From assembly GCA_022360445.1 (NCBI GenBank), contig JAKSCV010000058.1:62001-126000 (forward strand): a stretch of DNA of 64,000 bases, written 5' to 3'. Below the pieces are notes generated by a model. That model did not search any database and had not been told where the DNA came from. It was given only the letters and a program-made list of their open reading frames with translations. Origin of the DNA: Gammaproteobacteria bacterium (GTDB lineage Bacteria > Pseudomonadota > Gammaproteobacteria > UBA5861). The translations under genes and the position numbers were made by a program. Positions 19,651 to 29,111 of this stretch are shown one piece after another (the first letter of the stretch is position 1; each line of letters opens with the position of its first letter).

Positions 19651-21039
19651 TTAATCCGGAAAACGGTTCCAGGCATCCAGCGCTGCGATTTTATAGGCTT
19701 CCGCCAAGGTGGGGTAATTAAAAACGGTATGCACAAAATAATCCAAAGTCCCACCCAGTTGGAGAACAGCCTGACCGATATGCACCAACTCAGTGGCACC
19801 TTCCCCAATAATGTGCACGCCAATCAAACGTTTATTGACTAAATTAAACAGCAGTTTCAACACACCTTCGTTCACTCCCATGATTTGCCCTCGTGATGTC
19901 TCACGAAAACGTGCAATACCCACTTCATAAGGAATTTCTTTGGCGACTGCGTCTTCTTCCGTCAGACCGACCACGCTCATTTCTGGTACGGCGTAAATGC
20001 CAAAAGGAAATTCATTGAAGCGGCCCGAAATTCTCTGGCCAAACGCATGGCATGCCGCGTGTCGACCTTGCTCCATGGAGGTTGAAGCCAAACTGGGAAA
20101 GCCGATCACATCACCTGCGGCATAAATGCTTTTTGCTTCTGTACGGTAATGCTCATCGACCGCTAAGCGCCCTCGCTTGTCGGCTTTCAACTTCGCGGCT
20201 GATAAATTCAGTTGAGCGGTATTCCCTTGCCGCCCAGAGGCGAACAAGACCATATCCGTTTTTAGCTGTCGCCCACTGGAAAAAACCACTTTGGCTCTCC
20301 CCGAGTCCGTACGCTTGACGCTCTCAACAGAATCGCCCAGCCGAATCGTCACTCCCCGATCACGCAATAAGTGTAAAAATTCATCCACGATCTCCCTGTC
20401 CAGAAAATCGAGTAGCGTCTTTCGCGTATCGACCAGTGTAACCTTAATATCCAACGCACTGAAAATAGAGGCATATTCCACCCCAATCACACCTGCCCCC
20501 ACAACCAGCAAGGTTCTCGGCAGTTGCTTAAGGTTCATGAGGTCATCACTATCGACAACAGCCTCGCCATCGAAGTCAATACCTTGTGGACGCGCAGGTG
20601 ATGTCCCTGTGGCAATGAGAACTTTTTCAGTCTCCAGTGTAATGACGTCATCAACCCCGCGCTCCACCGCAATTTTCTGAGGGCTCACAAAGGACGCCTT
20701 ACCCACAATCGAACGCACACCGTTTCGCTGCAGTTGATGCCCAATCACTTCGACCTCATTATTCAGCGTGACACCCAAGCGGTGCATCAAGTCCTGCGCG
20801 GTGATGTCGCTTTTCACACGATAGGCGCGCCCGTAAATACCCCGTTGTTTCCAACCCGAGAGGTAAAGCACAGCCTCACGCAAGGTTTTACTCGGGATTG
20901 TCCCGGTATGTAAAGCCCCACCCCCAATGGCTTGCTGCTGCTCGATCAAGCCGACTTTTTTACCCAGTTTTGCGGCCTGAATCGCCCCCCGGCGCCCGGC
21001 GGGACCGCTACCAATTACAATGAAGTCAAATTTTTCCAC
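19651..21039 (-). CDS. sthA: Soluble pyridine nucleotide transhydrogenase
   Basis: SthA (Si-specific NAD(P)+ transhydrogenase) balances NADPH and NADH and belongs to the flavoprotein disulfide reductase fold. The protein has an N-terminal FAD site (IGSGPAGRRGAIQAAKLG), the NAD(P) site VVGAGVIGVEYASIFSALDIKVTL and the C-terminal dimerisation segment. The region that holds the redox cysteines in related enzymes reads IGGGALHTGTIPSKTLRE, without any Cys, consistent with a transhydrogenase and not a lipoamide dehydrogenase. The frame extends to 21069, but GTG at 21039 with AAAGGA ten bases upstream gives the family N-terminus (462 residues). It converges with cofD. Confidence 0.9.
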   Translation of the reverse strand: MEKFDFIVIGSGPAGRRGAIQAAKLGKKVGLIEQQQAIGGGALHTGTIPSKTLREAVLYLSGWKQRGIYGRAYRVKSDITAQDLMHRLGVTLNNEVEVIGHQLQRNGVRSIVGKASFVSPQKIAVERGVDDVITLETEKVLIATGTSPARPQGIDFDGEAVVDSDDLMNLKQLPRTLLVVGAGVIGVEYASIFSALDIKVTLVDTRKTLLDFLDREIVDEFLHLLRDRGVTIRLGDSVESVKRTDSGRAKVVFSSGRQLKTDMVLFASGRQGNTAQLNLSAAKLKADKRGRLAVDEHYRTEAKSIYAAGDVIGFPSLASTSMEQGRHAACHAFGQRISGRFNEFPFGIYAVPEMSVVGLTEEDAVAKEIPYEVGIARFRETSRGQIMGVNEGVLKLLFNLVNKRLIGVHIIGEGATELVHIGQAVLQLGGTLDYFVHTVFNYPTLAEAYKIAALDAWNRFPD

Positions 21040-21180
21040 TTTGATTACGTCCTTTAAAAGCATCAACACCTTGTTTCACGGGTTAACTCAAGCAAAATCC
21101 TTGCCTTAAGTCAGCGAATATGAAAAAGTGATCTCATAAACGTCGAACAGATTGATAAATAATGCTCCTGGAGGACGGAA

Positions 21181-22140
21181 ATGAGTGACTTTCCAAAGTT
21201 TGTGGAATTCCACGAGGAAGGTATGCGCGAGGGCTTTCAAATTGAACCTCAAATTTATCCCATCGAAGAACGCGTTGAGTTGATTAATGCATTGAGTGAA
21301 ACCGGCCTTAAACATATACAAGTCGGGTCCTTCGTTAACCCTAAAAAAGTACCCACAATGGCGGATACACCCGAGATGTTTTCGCGCATCAACAAAAAAC
21401 CTGGCGTGCAATACACAGGTTTATGGCTGAACGAATCTGGCTTTAGGCGCGCCCTGGACACACCCGGCATTGACCTCAAAGGTGATTTGTTTTTCTATGC
21501 CAGTGAAGGTCTGGCTCGCAGCAACAATAATTTAAGCTTTGATGAAATGATGACTGCTCAAGAACGCTGGCTGGATTTGTACATCGAAAACAATATCGAC
21601 ATTGACTCGGCGGGATTCATGTGCTGTTTTGGATGCAATATTGATGGTGACATTCCCATGTCACGCGTGCTCCAGCTCATCGACTTTACGAATCAGCTGT
21701 GCAAGAGCCGGGGCGTTCCACTGCCAACGTTGTTGATCGCAGATACGATGGGCTGGGCTAACCCGGAGCAGGTGAAACAACGCATTGGCGCCATCCGGGA
21801 AAAATATCCTGATGCCCGTCTCGCCATGCATATTCATGACACACGCGGTCTGGGTGTCGCCAATGTCTATGCTGCGCTGGAAATGGGGGTCGATCGCTTT
21901 GACTCATCAATTGCAGGCCTTGGCGGCTGCCCTTTCGCTGGCCATAAAGACCACAAAGCTGCTGGAAACGTTTGTACCGAGGACAGCGTATTTCTGTGCC
22001 ATGAGCTGGGTATTGAAACCGGAATCGATCTGGGTAAACTGATCGAAGCCTCCCAAATGGCTGAAAAGATTATTGGCCGTTATTTAAACGGCAAAGTGAT
22101 GCACAGCGGATCGCTCAGCCATTTCCGCGCTACGGCCTGA
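21181..22140 (+). CDS. Hydroxymethylglutaryl-CoA lyase-like enzyme
   Basis: A 319-residue DRE-TIM-barrel protein, likely splitting HMG-CoA to acetyl-CoA and acetoacetate, or acting on a related substrate. It shows the metal-binding HxH in MHIHDTRGLG (about 219-225) and the catalytic Cys loop GLGGCPFAGHKDHKAAGN. The usual N-terminal RDGLQ motif reads REGFQ (R16-E17), so the first metal ligand is Glu, as in homocitrate synthases. HIQVGSFVNPKKVPTMADTPE matches HMG-CoA lyases. A strong ribosome-binding site (GGAGGA) precedes the ATG. It stands alone, so the exact substrate is uncertain. Confidence 0.82.
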   Translation: MSDFPKFVEFHEEGMREGFQIEPQIYPIEERVELINALSETGLKHIQVGSFVNPKKVPTMADTPEMFSRINKKPGVQYTGLWLNESGFRRALDTPGIDLKGDLFFYASEGLARSNNNLSFDEMMTAQERWLDLYIENNIDIDSAGFMCCFGCNIDGDIPMSRVLQLIDFTNQLCKSRGVPLPTLLIADTMGWANPEQVKQRIGAIREKYPDARLAMHIHDTRGLGVANVYAALEMGVDRFDSSIAGLGGCPFAGHKDHKAAGNVCTEDSVFLCHELGIETGIDLGKLIEASQMAEKIIGRYLNGKVMHSGSLSHFRATA

Positions 22141-22684
22141 GCAATACCCCTGTTTTAATGTCCCAAATGGTGGTCGGCTCCCCCCGGCCACCGGTTTGCC
22201 CTTCCACAATGTAATCCAGCTGGTTGCCAAATTGTTCTTGGACACCTGCCACTGTCCGCGCCGGTGGTTGACCCGATCGATTCGCGCTGGTAGAGGTGAT
22301 TGCCCCACCGAAGTCATGGCAGATCTGCGCCGCCACAGGATGATTTGTCACTCTGACTGCAATGGTGTCTCGTTTGCCCGTCACCAGATCAGAAATACCT
22401 TCTTTTACTGGAACGACCCAAGTCACTGGCCCCGGCCAGCTGGAACTTACTTGAGACAACTCTTGTGGGGATAACGGTTGAATGTAGGCTTGAATCTGCT
22501 CAATAGAGGCCGCTATTAAAATCAGTCCTTTATCGAGCGGCCTTTTTTTCAAGGCAAGCAATCGCTTCAACGCTGGTGTATTTTTGGGGTCACACCCCAA
22601 ACCAAAAACAGCTTCTGTTGGATATGCAATGACACCACCGGTGTTTAGGGACGCCGCGGCTTTTCGTGTATCGCCCATCATCAA
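22130..22684 (-). CDS. tsaC: L-threonylcarbamoyladenylate synthase TsaC
   Basis: TsaC (YrdC) makes threonylcarbamoyl-AMP for the t6A37 modification of ANN-decoding tRNAs. The 184-residue protein has the YrdC-fold landmarks GGVIAYPTEAVFGLGCDP (about residues 16-33), LKKRPLDKGLILI, PGPVTWVVP and ITSTSANRSGQPPART (about 128-143). It is the short single-domain form, lacking the Sua5 C-terminal domain. Its start overlaps the topA stop by four bases, so it is translationally coupled to topA, and its 3' end overlaps the convergent lyase gene by 11 bp. Confidence 0.93.
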   Translation of the reverse strand: MMMGDTRKAAASLNTGGVIAYPTEAVFGLGCDPKNTPALKRLLALKKRPLDKGLILIAASIEQIQAYIQPLSPQELSQVSSSWPGPVTWVVPVKEGISDLVTGKRDTIAVRVTNHPVAAQICHDFGGAITSTSANRSGQPPARTVAGVQEQFGNQLDYIVEGQTGGRGEPTTIWDIKTGVLLRP

Positions 22685-25086
22685 TGGTCTGTGCTTGGCG
22701 AGTTGGCCTCAGCAGCCGCTTTTTTACGCGTAGCCCCCTTAGTACTCGTCGATTTTTTACGCTTTGTTGTACTTTTAGACGCGGCCTTCCCCCGTCCGCG
22801 TGCTTTTTTTTCTGGCGCTTCAGCTAGCCATTGCTGCGCTTGCTCCAGGGAAATATCCTTGGGCTTTTCTTTCCACTCCTTGGGAATTTTGGCATTCTTG
22901 TTCCCATCAGTGATGTAGGGTCCCCAACGTCCCTCCAAAATTTTGATGCCTTCATCATCAAAGACTTTGATCAGTTTTTTTGCATCAGCGATTTTTTTCT
23001 CTTCAACCAGTTCAACAGCGCGCTCCAGCGTCATCGTGTAGGGGTCATCATCCTTAATGGAGGCATATTTGTCGTCATAGCGCACATAAGGGCCAAAACG
23101 TCCGATATTAACGCTGATTTTCTCTCCTTGTGGTGACTCTCCCAGGTGACGCGGCAACTTGAACAGCTCCAGCGCTTCTTCCAGGGTGATGCTGTCCATT
23201 TTTTGCCCGGCTCTGAGGCCCGCAAACAACGGTTTATCTTCGTCTTCTTTGGTTCCAATTTGGGCAAAGGGACCATAGCGTCCCATCCTGACACTGACAG
23301 GCTTCCCTGTTTTAGGATCGTCTCCTAATATACGAGCCTGCATAGCTTCATCACGGCTGACATTATGTTCTTTATCTTCAACCTGGGACTTAAAGGGCTT
23401 CCAAAAAGCCTGCATGACGGGCACCCAACTTTTTTCTCCCCGTGAAACTTCATCCAGCTCATCTTCAAGATGCGCTGTAAAGTCATAATCTACGTATTGT
23501 TCAAAATGCTTGGATAAAAAGTTGTTAACAACACGACCAACCTCTGTTGGAAAAAAACGGCGAGCATCCATTTCCACATATTCCCGGTTTTGTAACGTGG
23601 AAATGATCGAGGCATAGGTGGAGGGCCGGCCAATGCCCCGCTCTTCGAGCGACTTGACCAGTGTGGCTTCGGTATACCGCGGCGGGGGCTCGGTAAAGTG
23701 CTGGTCAGCGACGATGGCTTCGACATCAACCTGATCTCCTTTTTCCATCGGCGGCAATGTCCGTTCATTGTCCTCTTTCGTGTCATCAACCCCTTCCTTG
23801 TACACAGCAAGAAAGCCGGGGTCGCGCACCGTTGAACCCGTAGCACGGAAACGATTTCCTTCTCCGCAGGCAAACTCAACCGATACCTGGTCCAATGTTG
23901 CGTAGATCATTTGCGAAGCAACGGTCCGTTTCCAGATCAAATCATAGAGTTTGAACTGGTCAGATGACAGGTTCGCCTTGAGCTGCTCAGGCACTCGGTT
24001 GGCATCAGTTGGGCGCACAGCCTCATGCGCTTCTTGAGCGTTTTTTGTTTTGTTACGGTAAAAGTTAGGCTTTTCGGGTACGTTCGAATCACCATAACGC
24101 TTGCCAATTACTGCTCTTAGGTTATTGAGTGCGTCATTCGATAAGGTTACGGAGTCAGTTCGCATGTATGTAATGAGACCAACAGACTCGCCATCAATCG
24201 CTACACCTTCGTAAAGTTGTTGCGCTGTGCGCATCGTTCGCTGGGCAGAAAACCCCAACTTACGCACCGCTTCCTGTTGTAATGTGGAGGTTGTAAACGG
24301 AGGGGCCGGGTTGCGTTTACGCTGTTTCTTTTCCACCGCCGATACTGTGAGCTTTTGACCCGCAGCCGCTTCCAGGCGCTGTTTAGCGGCCTGAGCGGAC
24401 TCACTATCGGTAATCGTAAACTGCTTAACTTTTTCACCTTCCAACATAGCGAGTTTGGCTGAAAAGGCTTGCCTCTGATGGGAGAGAGCGGCTTCGATCG
24501 TCCAGTATTCTCGAGGCTTGAACTTTTCAATTTCTTCTTCTCGCTCGACAATCATCCGTAGAGCCGGACTTTGCACTCGCCCTGCGGACAGCCCACGGCG
24601 GATTTTTTTCCACAAAAGTGGTGACAGATTAAAACCGACCAAGTAGTCCAGCGCACGGCGGGCCTGCTGTGCATTCACAAGATCCATCGCGAGATCACGC
24701 GGATTTTCCACAGCTTTTTGAATGGCACTCTTCGTAATTTCATGAAAGACAACACGTTGTATATCTTTACCCTTCAGCGCATTTTTTTCCTCGAGCAGTT
24801 TGACTAGGTGCCAGGAAATCGCTTCACCTTCGCGGTCAGGGTCCGTTGCGAGAAGCAAACGATCCGCATCTTTCAGTGCTTTAAGGATCGCTTTGACGTG
24901 TTTTTCATTTCGCTCGATGGATTGATACTTCATGGCGAAGTCGTGTTCTGTATCAACGGCGCCTTCTTTTGGTACGAGGTCTCGGACATGGCCGTAAGTT
25001 CCCATCACGGTATAATCCTTACCTAGATACTTCTCGATTGTTTTGCCCTTTGCTGGCGACTCGACAATAACGAGTGTTTTGCTCAT
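22681..25086 (-). CDS. topA: DNA topoisomerase I
   Basis: TopA relaxes negative supercoils. The 801-residue protein has an N-terminal Toprim domain (TLVIVESPAKGKTIEKYLG, then TDPDREGEAI with the acidic DxD), and the active-site Tyr307 in GLITYMRTDS. The C-terminal part contains glycine-rich repeats (VRMGRYGPFAQIG, NIGRFGPYVRYDD, GRWGPYITDGNKNAKIP) of the Toprim C-repeat type and a Lys/Ser/Thr-rich tail (about 760-801). No tetracysteine zinc ribbons are present; only one Cys occurs in the whole protein. This differs from the E. coli enzyme. tsaC overlaps downstream. Confidence 0.95.
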   Translation of the reverse strand: MSKTLVIVESPAKGKTIEKYLGKDYTVMGTYGHVRDLVPKEGAVDTEHDFAMKYQSIERNEKHVKAILKALKDADRLLLATDPDREGEAISWHLVKLLEEKNALKGKDIQRVVFHEITKSAIQKAVENPRDLAMDLVNAQQARRALDYLVGFNLSPLLWKKIRRGLSAGRVQSPALRMIVEREEEIEKFKPREYWTIEAALSHQRQAFSAKLAMLEGEKVKQFTITDSESAQAAKQRLEAAAGQKLTVSAVEKKQRKRNPAPPFTTSTLQQEAVRKLGFSAQRTMRTAQQLYEGVAIDGESVGLITYMRTDSVTLSNDALNNLRAVIGKRYGDSNVPEKPNFYRNKTKNAQEAHEAVRPTDANRVPEQLKANLSSDQFKLYDLIWKRTVASQMIYATLDQVSVEFACGEGNRFRATGSTVRDPGFLAVYKEGVDDTKEDNERTLPPMEKGDQVDVEAIVADQHFTEPPPRYTEATLVKSLEERGIGRPSTYASIISTLQNREYVEMDARRFFPTEVGRVVNNFLSKHFEQYVDYDFTAHLEDELDEVSRGEKSWVPVMQAFWKPFKSQVEDKEHNVSRDEAMQARILGDDPKTGKPVSVRMGRYGPFAQIGTKEDEDKPLFAGLRAGQKMDSITLEEALELFKLPRHLGESPQGEKISVNIGRFGPYVRYDDKYASIKDDDPYTMTLERAVELVEEKKIADAKKLIKVFDDEGIKILEGRWGPYITDGNKNAKIPKEWKEKPKDISLEQAQQWLAEAPEKKARGRGKAASKSTTKRKKSTSTKGATRKKAAAEANSPSTDH

Positions 25087-25241
25087 AGCTTTTGTCTTTA
25101 TCTGCTGAATTTAAGGAATAAATTTTAATGCGTTCTGTAATGTGAACAGACCGTATAACGATGTTCGCGCACAAATGCAACTGCTTTTAGATCAGACTTG
25201 GGTTGGTTTGCCGTCATAATGTGACCGCTGATCACAGCAAT

Positions 25242-26354
25242 TTATGACGCTCGTACATATTTGCCCCCTCCCGCTGCGGTAATGTGGCCATCCAACTCAA
25301 GAATTAAAAGCATGGATGCCACTTCTTCGGGACGAAGCCCACTTCTTTCAATAAGCTTATCAACAGGTTGAGGAGAAAAATCGATCACATCCAGTAGCTT
25401 TTGATAGGCCGGATCCAACGTTTCTCTGTCCGTCTCGGAGGTCACTGCTGCAGGTCCCTCTTTCGCTTTGGGCTCGGCATAGTCGATGAGTGCGCCGACT
25501 TCTTCCAGGATATGCTCTGCGGTTTCAACAAGCTTTGCGCCTTGCCGAATTAAAGCGTGGCATCCGCGAGACAGTGGTGAGTGTATGGAGCCGGGTATGG
25601 CGAATACTTCTCGATTCTGCTGCATGGCGTGTCGTGCGGTGGAGAGTGAGCCACTGTGCAGTGCCGCTTCCACGACCAGTGTCCCTATTGACAGCCCACT
25701 GATGATTCGGTTTCTACGTGGGAAGAATTCTGGGCGCGGCCGGGTTCCAATCGGCATTTCAGATACGACCACACCTTCGCGGACAAGCTCACGGGCAAGG
25801 GTTCGATTTTGAGCGGGATAAACACGATCCAGCCCTGTCGCCGCGACCGCAATGGTTAAGCCTGCTGCAGCTAATGCTCCTTGATGCGCGGCCGTATCAA
25901 CCCCCAGCGCTAGGCCGCTGGTCACAGTCAAACCGACCTGAGCCAGGTATTTAGAAAACTCATAAGCCGCCTCTTTGCCACTTTGGGTCGGGTTGCGGCT
26001 TCCTACAATCGCAAGTTGATGGGTGTGGAGCACATCAATATCGCCAACGGCATAAAGGACGATGGGCGGGCTTGGAATACGTTTAAGGATGTCAGGGTAG
26101 GCCGGACAGTCGTAACTGATAATGTGGTGTTGATCAGCTTCGGCCCAGCGCAAGTCTGCTTCCATTCGCTGATCAGCTTCAGATGCTTTTAACGCCTCAA
26201 TCTTGGCCTCTGAAAGCCCCGCAGCTTTTAGCTCATGATCAGACGATTTCACAATCGCGGGCAAAGAACCAAATACGTTATACAAACCTTCAACTGTTTT
26301 GGGACCCACCCCACGCGCATGCACCAGGCGCAAACCCGCCAGGCAATCGCTCAT
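25242..26354 (-). CDS. dprA: DNA-processing protein DprA
   Basis: DprA (Smf) binds incoming single-stranded DNA and loads RecA during natural transformation. The 370-residue protein has an N-terminal helical SAM-like region, the Rossmann-like core with LAIVGSRNPTQSGKEAAYEF, VTSGLALGVDTAAHQGAL, FFPRRNRIISGLS and AALHSGSLSTARHAMQQNREVFAIPGS, and a C-terminal winged-helix DprA domain ending EVASMLLILELDGHITAAGGGKYVR. The stop lies 155 bp before topA. It starts seven bases after the LysM lipoprotein gene stop, suggesting one operon, as in related bacteria. Confidence 0.94.
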   Translation of the reverse strand: MSDCLAGLRLVHARGVGPKTVEGLYNVFGSLPAIVKSSDHELKAAGLSEAKIEALKASEADQRMEADLRWAEADQHHIISYDCPAYPDILKRIPSPPIVLYAVGDIDVLHTHQLAIVGSRNPTQSGKEAAYEFSKYLAQVGLTVTSGLALGVDTAAHQGALAAAGLTIAVAATGLDRVYPAQNRTLARELVREGVVVSEMPIGTRPRPEFFPRRNRIISGLSIGTLVVEAALHSGSLSTARHAMQQNREVFAIPGSIHSPLSRGCHALIRQGAKLVETAEHILEEVGALIDYAEPKAKEGPAAVTSETDRETLDPAYQKLLDVIDFSPQPVDKLIERSGLRPEEVASMLLILELDGHITAAGGGKYVRAS

Positions 26355-26360
26355 GAAACC

Positions 26361-27596
26361 TTAAAGATTGGTGACAATATCATTTAATTGAATCGCTCGG
26401 GTTGACTCCATAATCAGTCCATAACTTACTCGGTCATAGACCTGAAAGATCATAATCACACCAGCTCGTGTATTGGGTAAGTGTACAACGTCATCTTTTT
26501 TGCCGCTATACCGGTCTTGTACTTTGCGGCCTCTGCGTTCGATCGCCAAAACATCGCTAACTTCAATACCATCGCGTTGGCCAATATTGATCACAACGAC
26601 CTGGTTTTGTGCCACATGACTGATGGCGTCAAACAAGGAAATGACGGAACCTTTAAACGGTAATTCCGGTCTGCGCGGCAAATAATTATGTTCTGTCTGG
26701 CTTCGGTCTTGGGGGAGCAGGCGGTCTCCGTTGAGTACTTCACGCAGGCTTTTTGTAATGATCAAAGTGGAAGGGTCACCAAAGTCGATCATTTTCGCAT
26801 CCGCAACTTCGGCAACTTCATAACCCAGAACTTCATCAGATTTTGGACCACGTAAAGCTTTCGTGAGGCGGAAGATAGTAAATAACGCATCATCCTGACT
26901 TTGGATGCCCCGCACATACACCTCGTCATTCAGTGCACTGACCAACCGCCCATCAAAATTACCAATGACATAGGGCGTTTGCTCCAGCTGGTCCATGGTG
27001 ATAACCCTGGGGTGTGACATAAACTGCTCAACCGCATCAAGCGGTATACTGGGAATAGGGTCGCCCAAGGGCTCTGCCCGGACTCTTGGTTGCAACCGCT
27101 CTGTCACTTGACGCACATCCCCTGCTGTAGAAGCCTGCCAGTGACGGGAGACCACCAATTTGGGTTGCCCATTGATATACACCAGCGAAATAACATCACC
27201 CGGGTAAATCAAATGTGGATTGGCGATCTGTGGGTTAATGTGCCAGATTTCCGGCCAAAACCAGGGATCTTTTAAAAATGTGCGGGCAATATCCCACAAA
27301 GTGTCACCCTTCTTGACCACATACTGCTTAGGGTGCACGGGCCTGACAACCGGTGTCGGAACCCGTTTTACGGCTTGCTGATCAGACTTTATCACCGTCG
27401 TCGAATGAGCTTCTATTGTTTGATCCTCTGCATCAGGTGATGACTGAACAGATGTCGTATGACCACCCTGCTCAGCCACAGGCTTTGCACATGCACTTAA
27501 AAAAGCCATAATAGCCGCTGTGAAAAGCAGGATGATGATCCTGACATTGTGTGCTGAGTGACTCAAGTTAACCACCTTATTCGTATTCATACGCAT
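26361..27596 (-). CDS. LysM-domain lipoprotein
   Basis: The 411-residue protein carries a lipoprotein signal ending FLSAC (Cys36). A single LysM peptidoglycan-binding domain follows at about 91-145 (QYVVKKGDTLWDIARTFLKDPWFWPEIWHINPQIANPHLIYPGDVISL). The remaining 260 residues form a conserved C-terminal region often found in this gammaproteobacterial family upstream of dprA; its role is unknown. It is divergent from def with a 60 bp gap, as commonly seen in Pseudomonas-like genomes. The start could also be the second Met (MNTNK). Confidence 0.88.
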   Translation of the reverse strand: MRMNTNKVVNLSHSAHNVRIIILLFTAAIMAFLSACAKPVAEQGGHTTSVQSSPDAEDQTIEAHSTTVIKSDQQAVKRVPTPVVRPVHPKQYVVKKGDTLWDIARTFLKDPWFWPEIWHINPQIANPHLIYPGDVISLVYINGQPKLVVSRHWQASTAGDVRQVTERLQPRVRAEPLGDPIPSIPLDAVEQFMSHPRVITMDQLEQTPYVIGNFDGRLVSALNDEVYVRGIQSQDDALFTIFRLTKALRGPKSDEVLGYEVAEVADAKMIDFGDPSTLIITKSLREVLNGDRLLPQDRSQTEHNYLPRRPELPFKGSVISLFDAISHVAQNQVVVINIGQRDGIEVSDVLAIERRGRKVQDRYSGKKDDVVHLPNTRAGVIMIFQVYDRVSYGLIMESTRAIQLNDIVTNL

Positions 27597-27655
27597 TGAA
27601 TTATTGAGACTTTAAACCCAAATACCCTAAATATCCGCTTAACCATTTAAACGCC

Positions 27656-28162
27656 ATGGCCAAACTAGACATACTCATTTACCCAGATCCGCGCTTACGC
27701 CAAGTAGCTAAACCTGTAGACCATGTTGACGATAACGTCCAGCAACTTGTAGACAACATGTTTGAAACCATGTATAGAGCGCCAGGAATTGGTCTGGCTG
27801 CCACTCAAGTCAATGTCCATAAACGCATTATCGTTATTGATGTATCGGAAGATAAAAGCGAACCTAGAGTTTTTATTAACCCGGAGATCACCGAGGCCAT
27901 AGGCGAACAAACCATGCCGGAAGGCTGTCTTTCCGTTCCTTCCTTTTATGAAGAAGTGGTGAGAGCAGACGCCATTACCGTCAATGCCCTCGATCAGAAC
28001 GGAGAACATTTTACGCTCCAAGCCGAAGGCTTGCTGGCGGTCTGTATTCAACACGAAATTGACCACTTGAACGGCAAGCTATTTACAGATCACCTCTCAA
28101 AACTGAAACGTAATCGCATTAAGAAAAAGCTGGAAAAGCAGCAGAAAGCAAACGTGCTTTAA
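27656..28162 (+). CDS. def: Peptide deformylase
   Basis: Def removes the N-formyl group from nascent proteins. All three family motifs are present in this 168-residue protein: GIGLAATQV (residues 44-52), EGCLSVP with metal ligand Cys91, and QHEIDHLNG with His133, catalytic Glu134 and His137. fmt starts two bases after its stop, so the deformylase and the formyltransferase are co-expressed. Confidence 0.97.
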   Translation: MAKLDILIYPDPRLRQVAKPVDHVDDNVQQLVDNMFETMYRAPGIGLAATQVNVHKRIIVIDVSEDKSEPRVFINPEITEAIGEQTMPEGCLSVPSFYEEVVRADAITVNALDQNGEHFTLQAEGLLAVCIQHEIDHLNGKLFTDHLSKLKRNRIKKKLEKQQKANVL

Positions 28163-28163
28163 C

Positions 28164-29111
28164 ATGGCTGCACATTTACGGATCATCTTCGCTGGCACAC
28201 CCGAATTTGCGGTGCCCGCCCTCAATGCGTTGATTCAGGCCGGCCATACCGTATGCGCAGTTTATACCCAACCAGACAGACCGGCCGGTCGCGGCAGAAA
28301 GCTCCAGTTCAGCGCCGTCAAAAAAACCGCCTTGGTACAGAGTCTTCCTGTTTATCAACCGGCCTCTCTCAAGGACTTGGATACCCAACACGCGCTGTTT
28401 GCGCATAGCGCTGACATCATGATTGTCGCTGCATATGGACTCATCCTGCCTCCCAAAATTATTGAGCACTTTCCCCTGGGGTGTCTTAACATCCACGCCT
28501 CACTGCTGCCCCGCTGGCGCGGTGCCGCACCTATTCAGCGTGCCATCATGGCTGGGGACGCTGTCACTGGCATTACTATCATGCAGATGGATGAAGGCCT
28601 GGATACCGGTGATATGTGGCTTAAAATGAGCCTGCCTATCCACCCAGACACCAATGCCGCTGATTTGCACGACCAGCTTGCTGAACTAGGGGCAACAGCC
28701 CTTCTTCATGCGCTAGAACATATCCATATAGGAAAGGGAACCGCTGAACCGCAAGATAATACCCTCGCCACGTACGCACACAAGTTGGAAAAGCAAGAAG
28801 CCGTCATTGACTGGCATGAGCCTGCCATCAATCTGGACCGGAAAGTACGTGCGCTCTGCCCCTGGCCGATTGCAGAAACCCGCTACCAGAATCAAAAGCT
28901 ACGTATTTGGCAAGCCACTTCAGTGGACTTCACATCACCTGTGCCTGACCGCAAGCCAGGTGATGTGATTGCTACTGGCGCAGAAGGCATTGATGTACTG
29001 ACGGGCAAGGGTTTGTTGCGTTTACAGACATTACAACTACCCGGCAAAAATCCAGTCTCAGCCGCTGACTTTTTAAACGCACGATCGGTTGACCACGAAC
29101 ACCTTGGCTAA
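28164..29111 (+). CDS. fmt: Methionyl-tRNA formyltransferase
   Basis: Fmt formylates initiator Met-tRNA using 10-formyl-tetrahydrofolate. The 315-residue protein has the N-terminal IIFAGTPEFAVPALNALI, the folate/formyl-transfer motif LNIHASLLPRWRGAAPIQRAI (about residues 109-128, with catalytic Asn and His) and DTGDMW, followed by the C-terminal OB-like domain. The 3' end overlaps rsmB by 23 bp. Confidence 0.97.
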   Translation: MAAHLRIIFAGTPEFAVPALNALIQAGHTVCAVYTQPDRPAGRGRKLQFSAVKKTALVQSLPVYQPASLKDLDTQHALFAHSADIMIVAAYGLILPPKIIEHFPLGCLNIHASLLPRWRGAAPIQRAIMAGDAVTGITIMQMDEGLDTGDMWLKMSLPIHPDTNAADLHDQLAELGATALLHALEHIHIGKGTAEPQDNTLATYAHKLEKQEAVIDWHEPAINLDRKVRALCPWPIAETRYQNQKLRIWQATSVDFTSPVPDRKPGDVIATGAEGIDVLTGKGLLRLQTLQLPGKNPVSAADFLNARSVDHEHLG

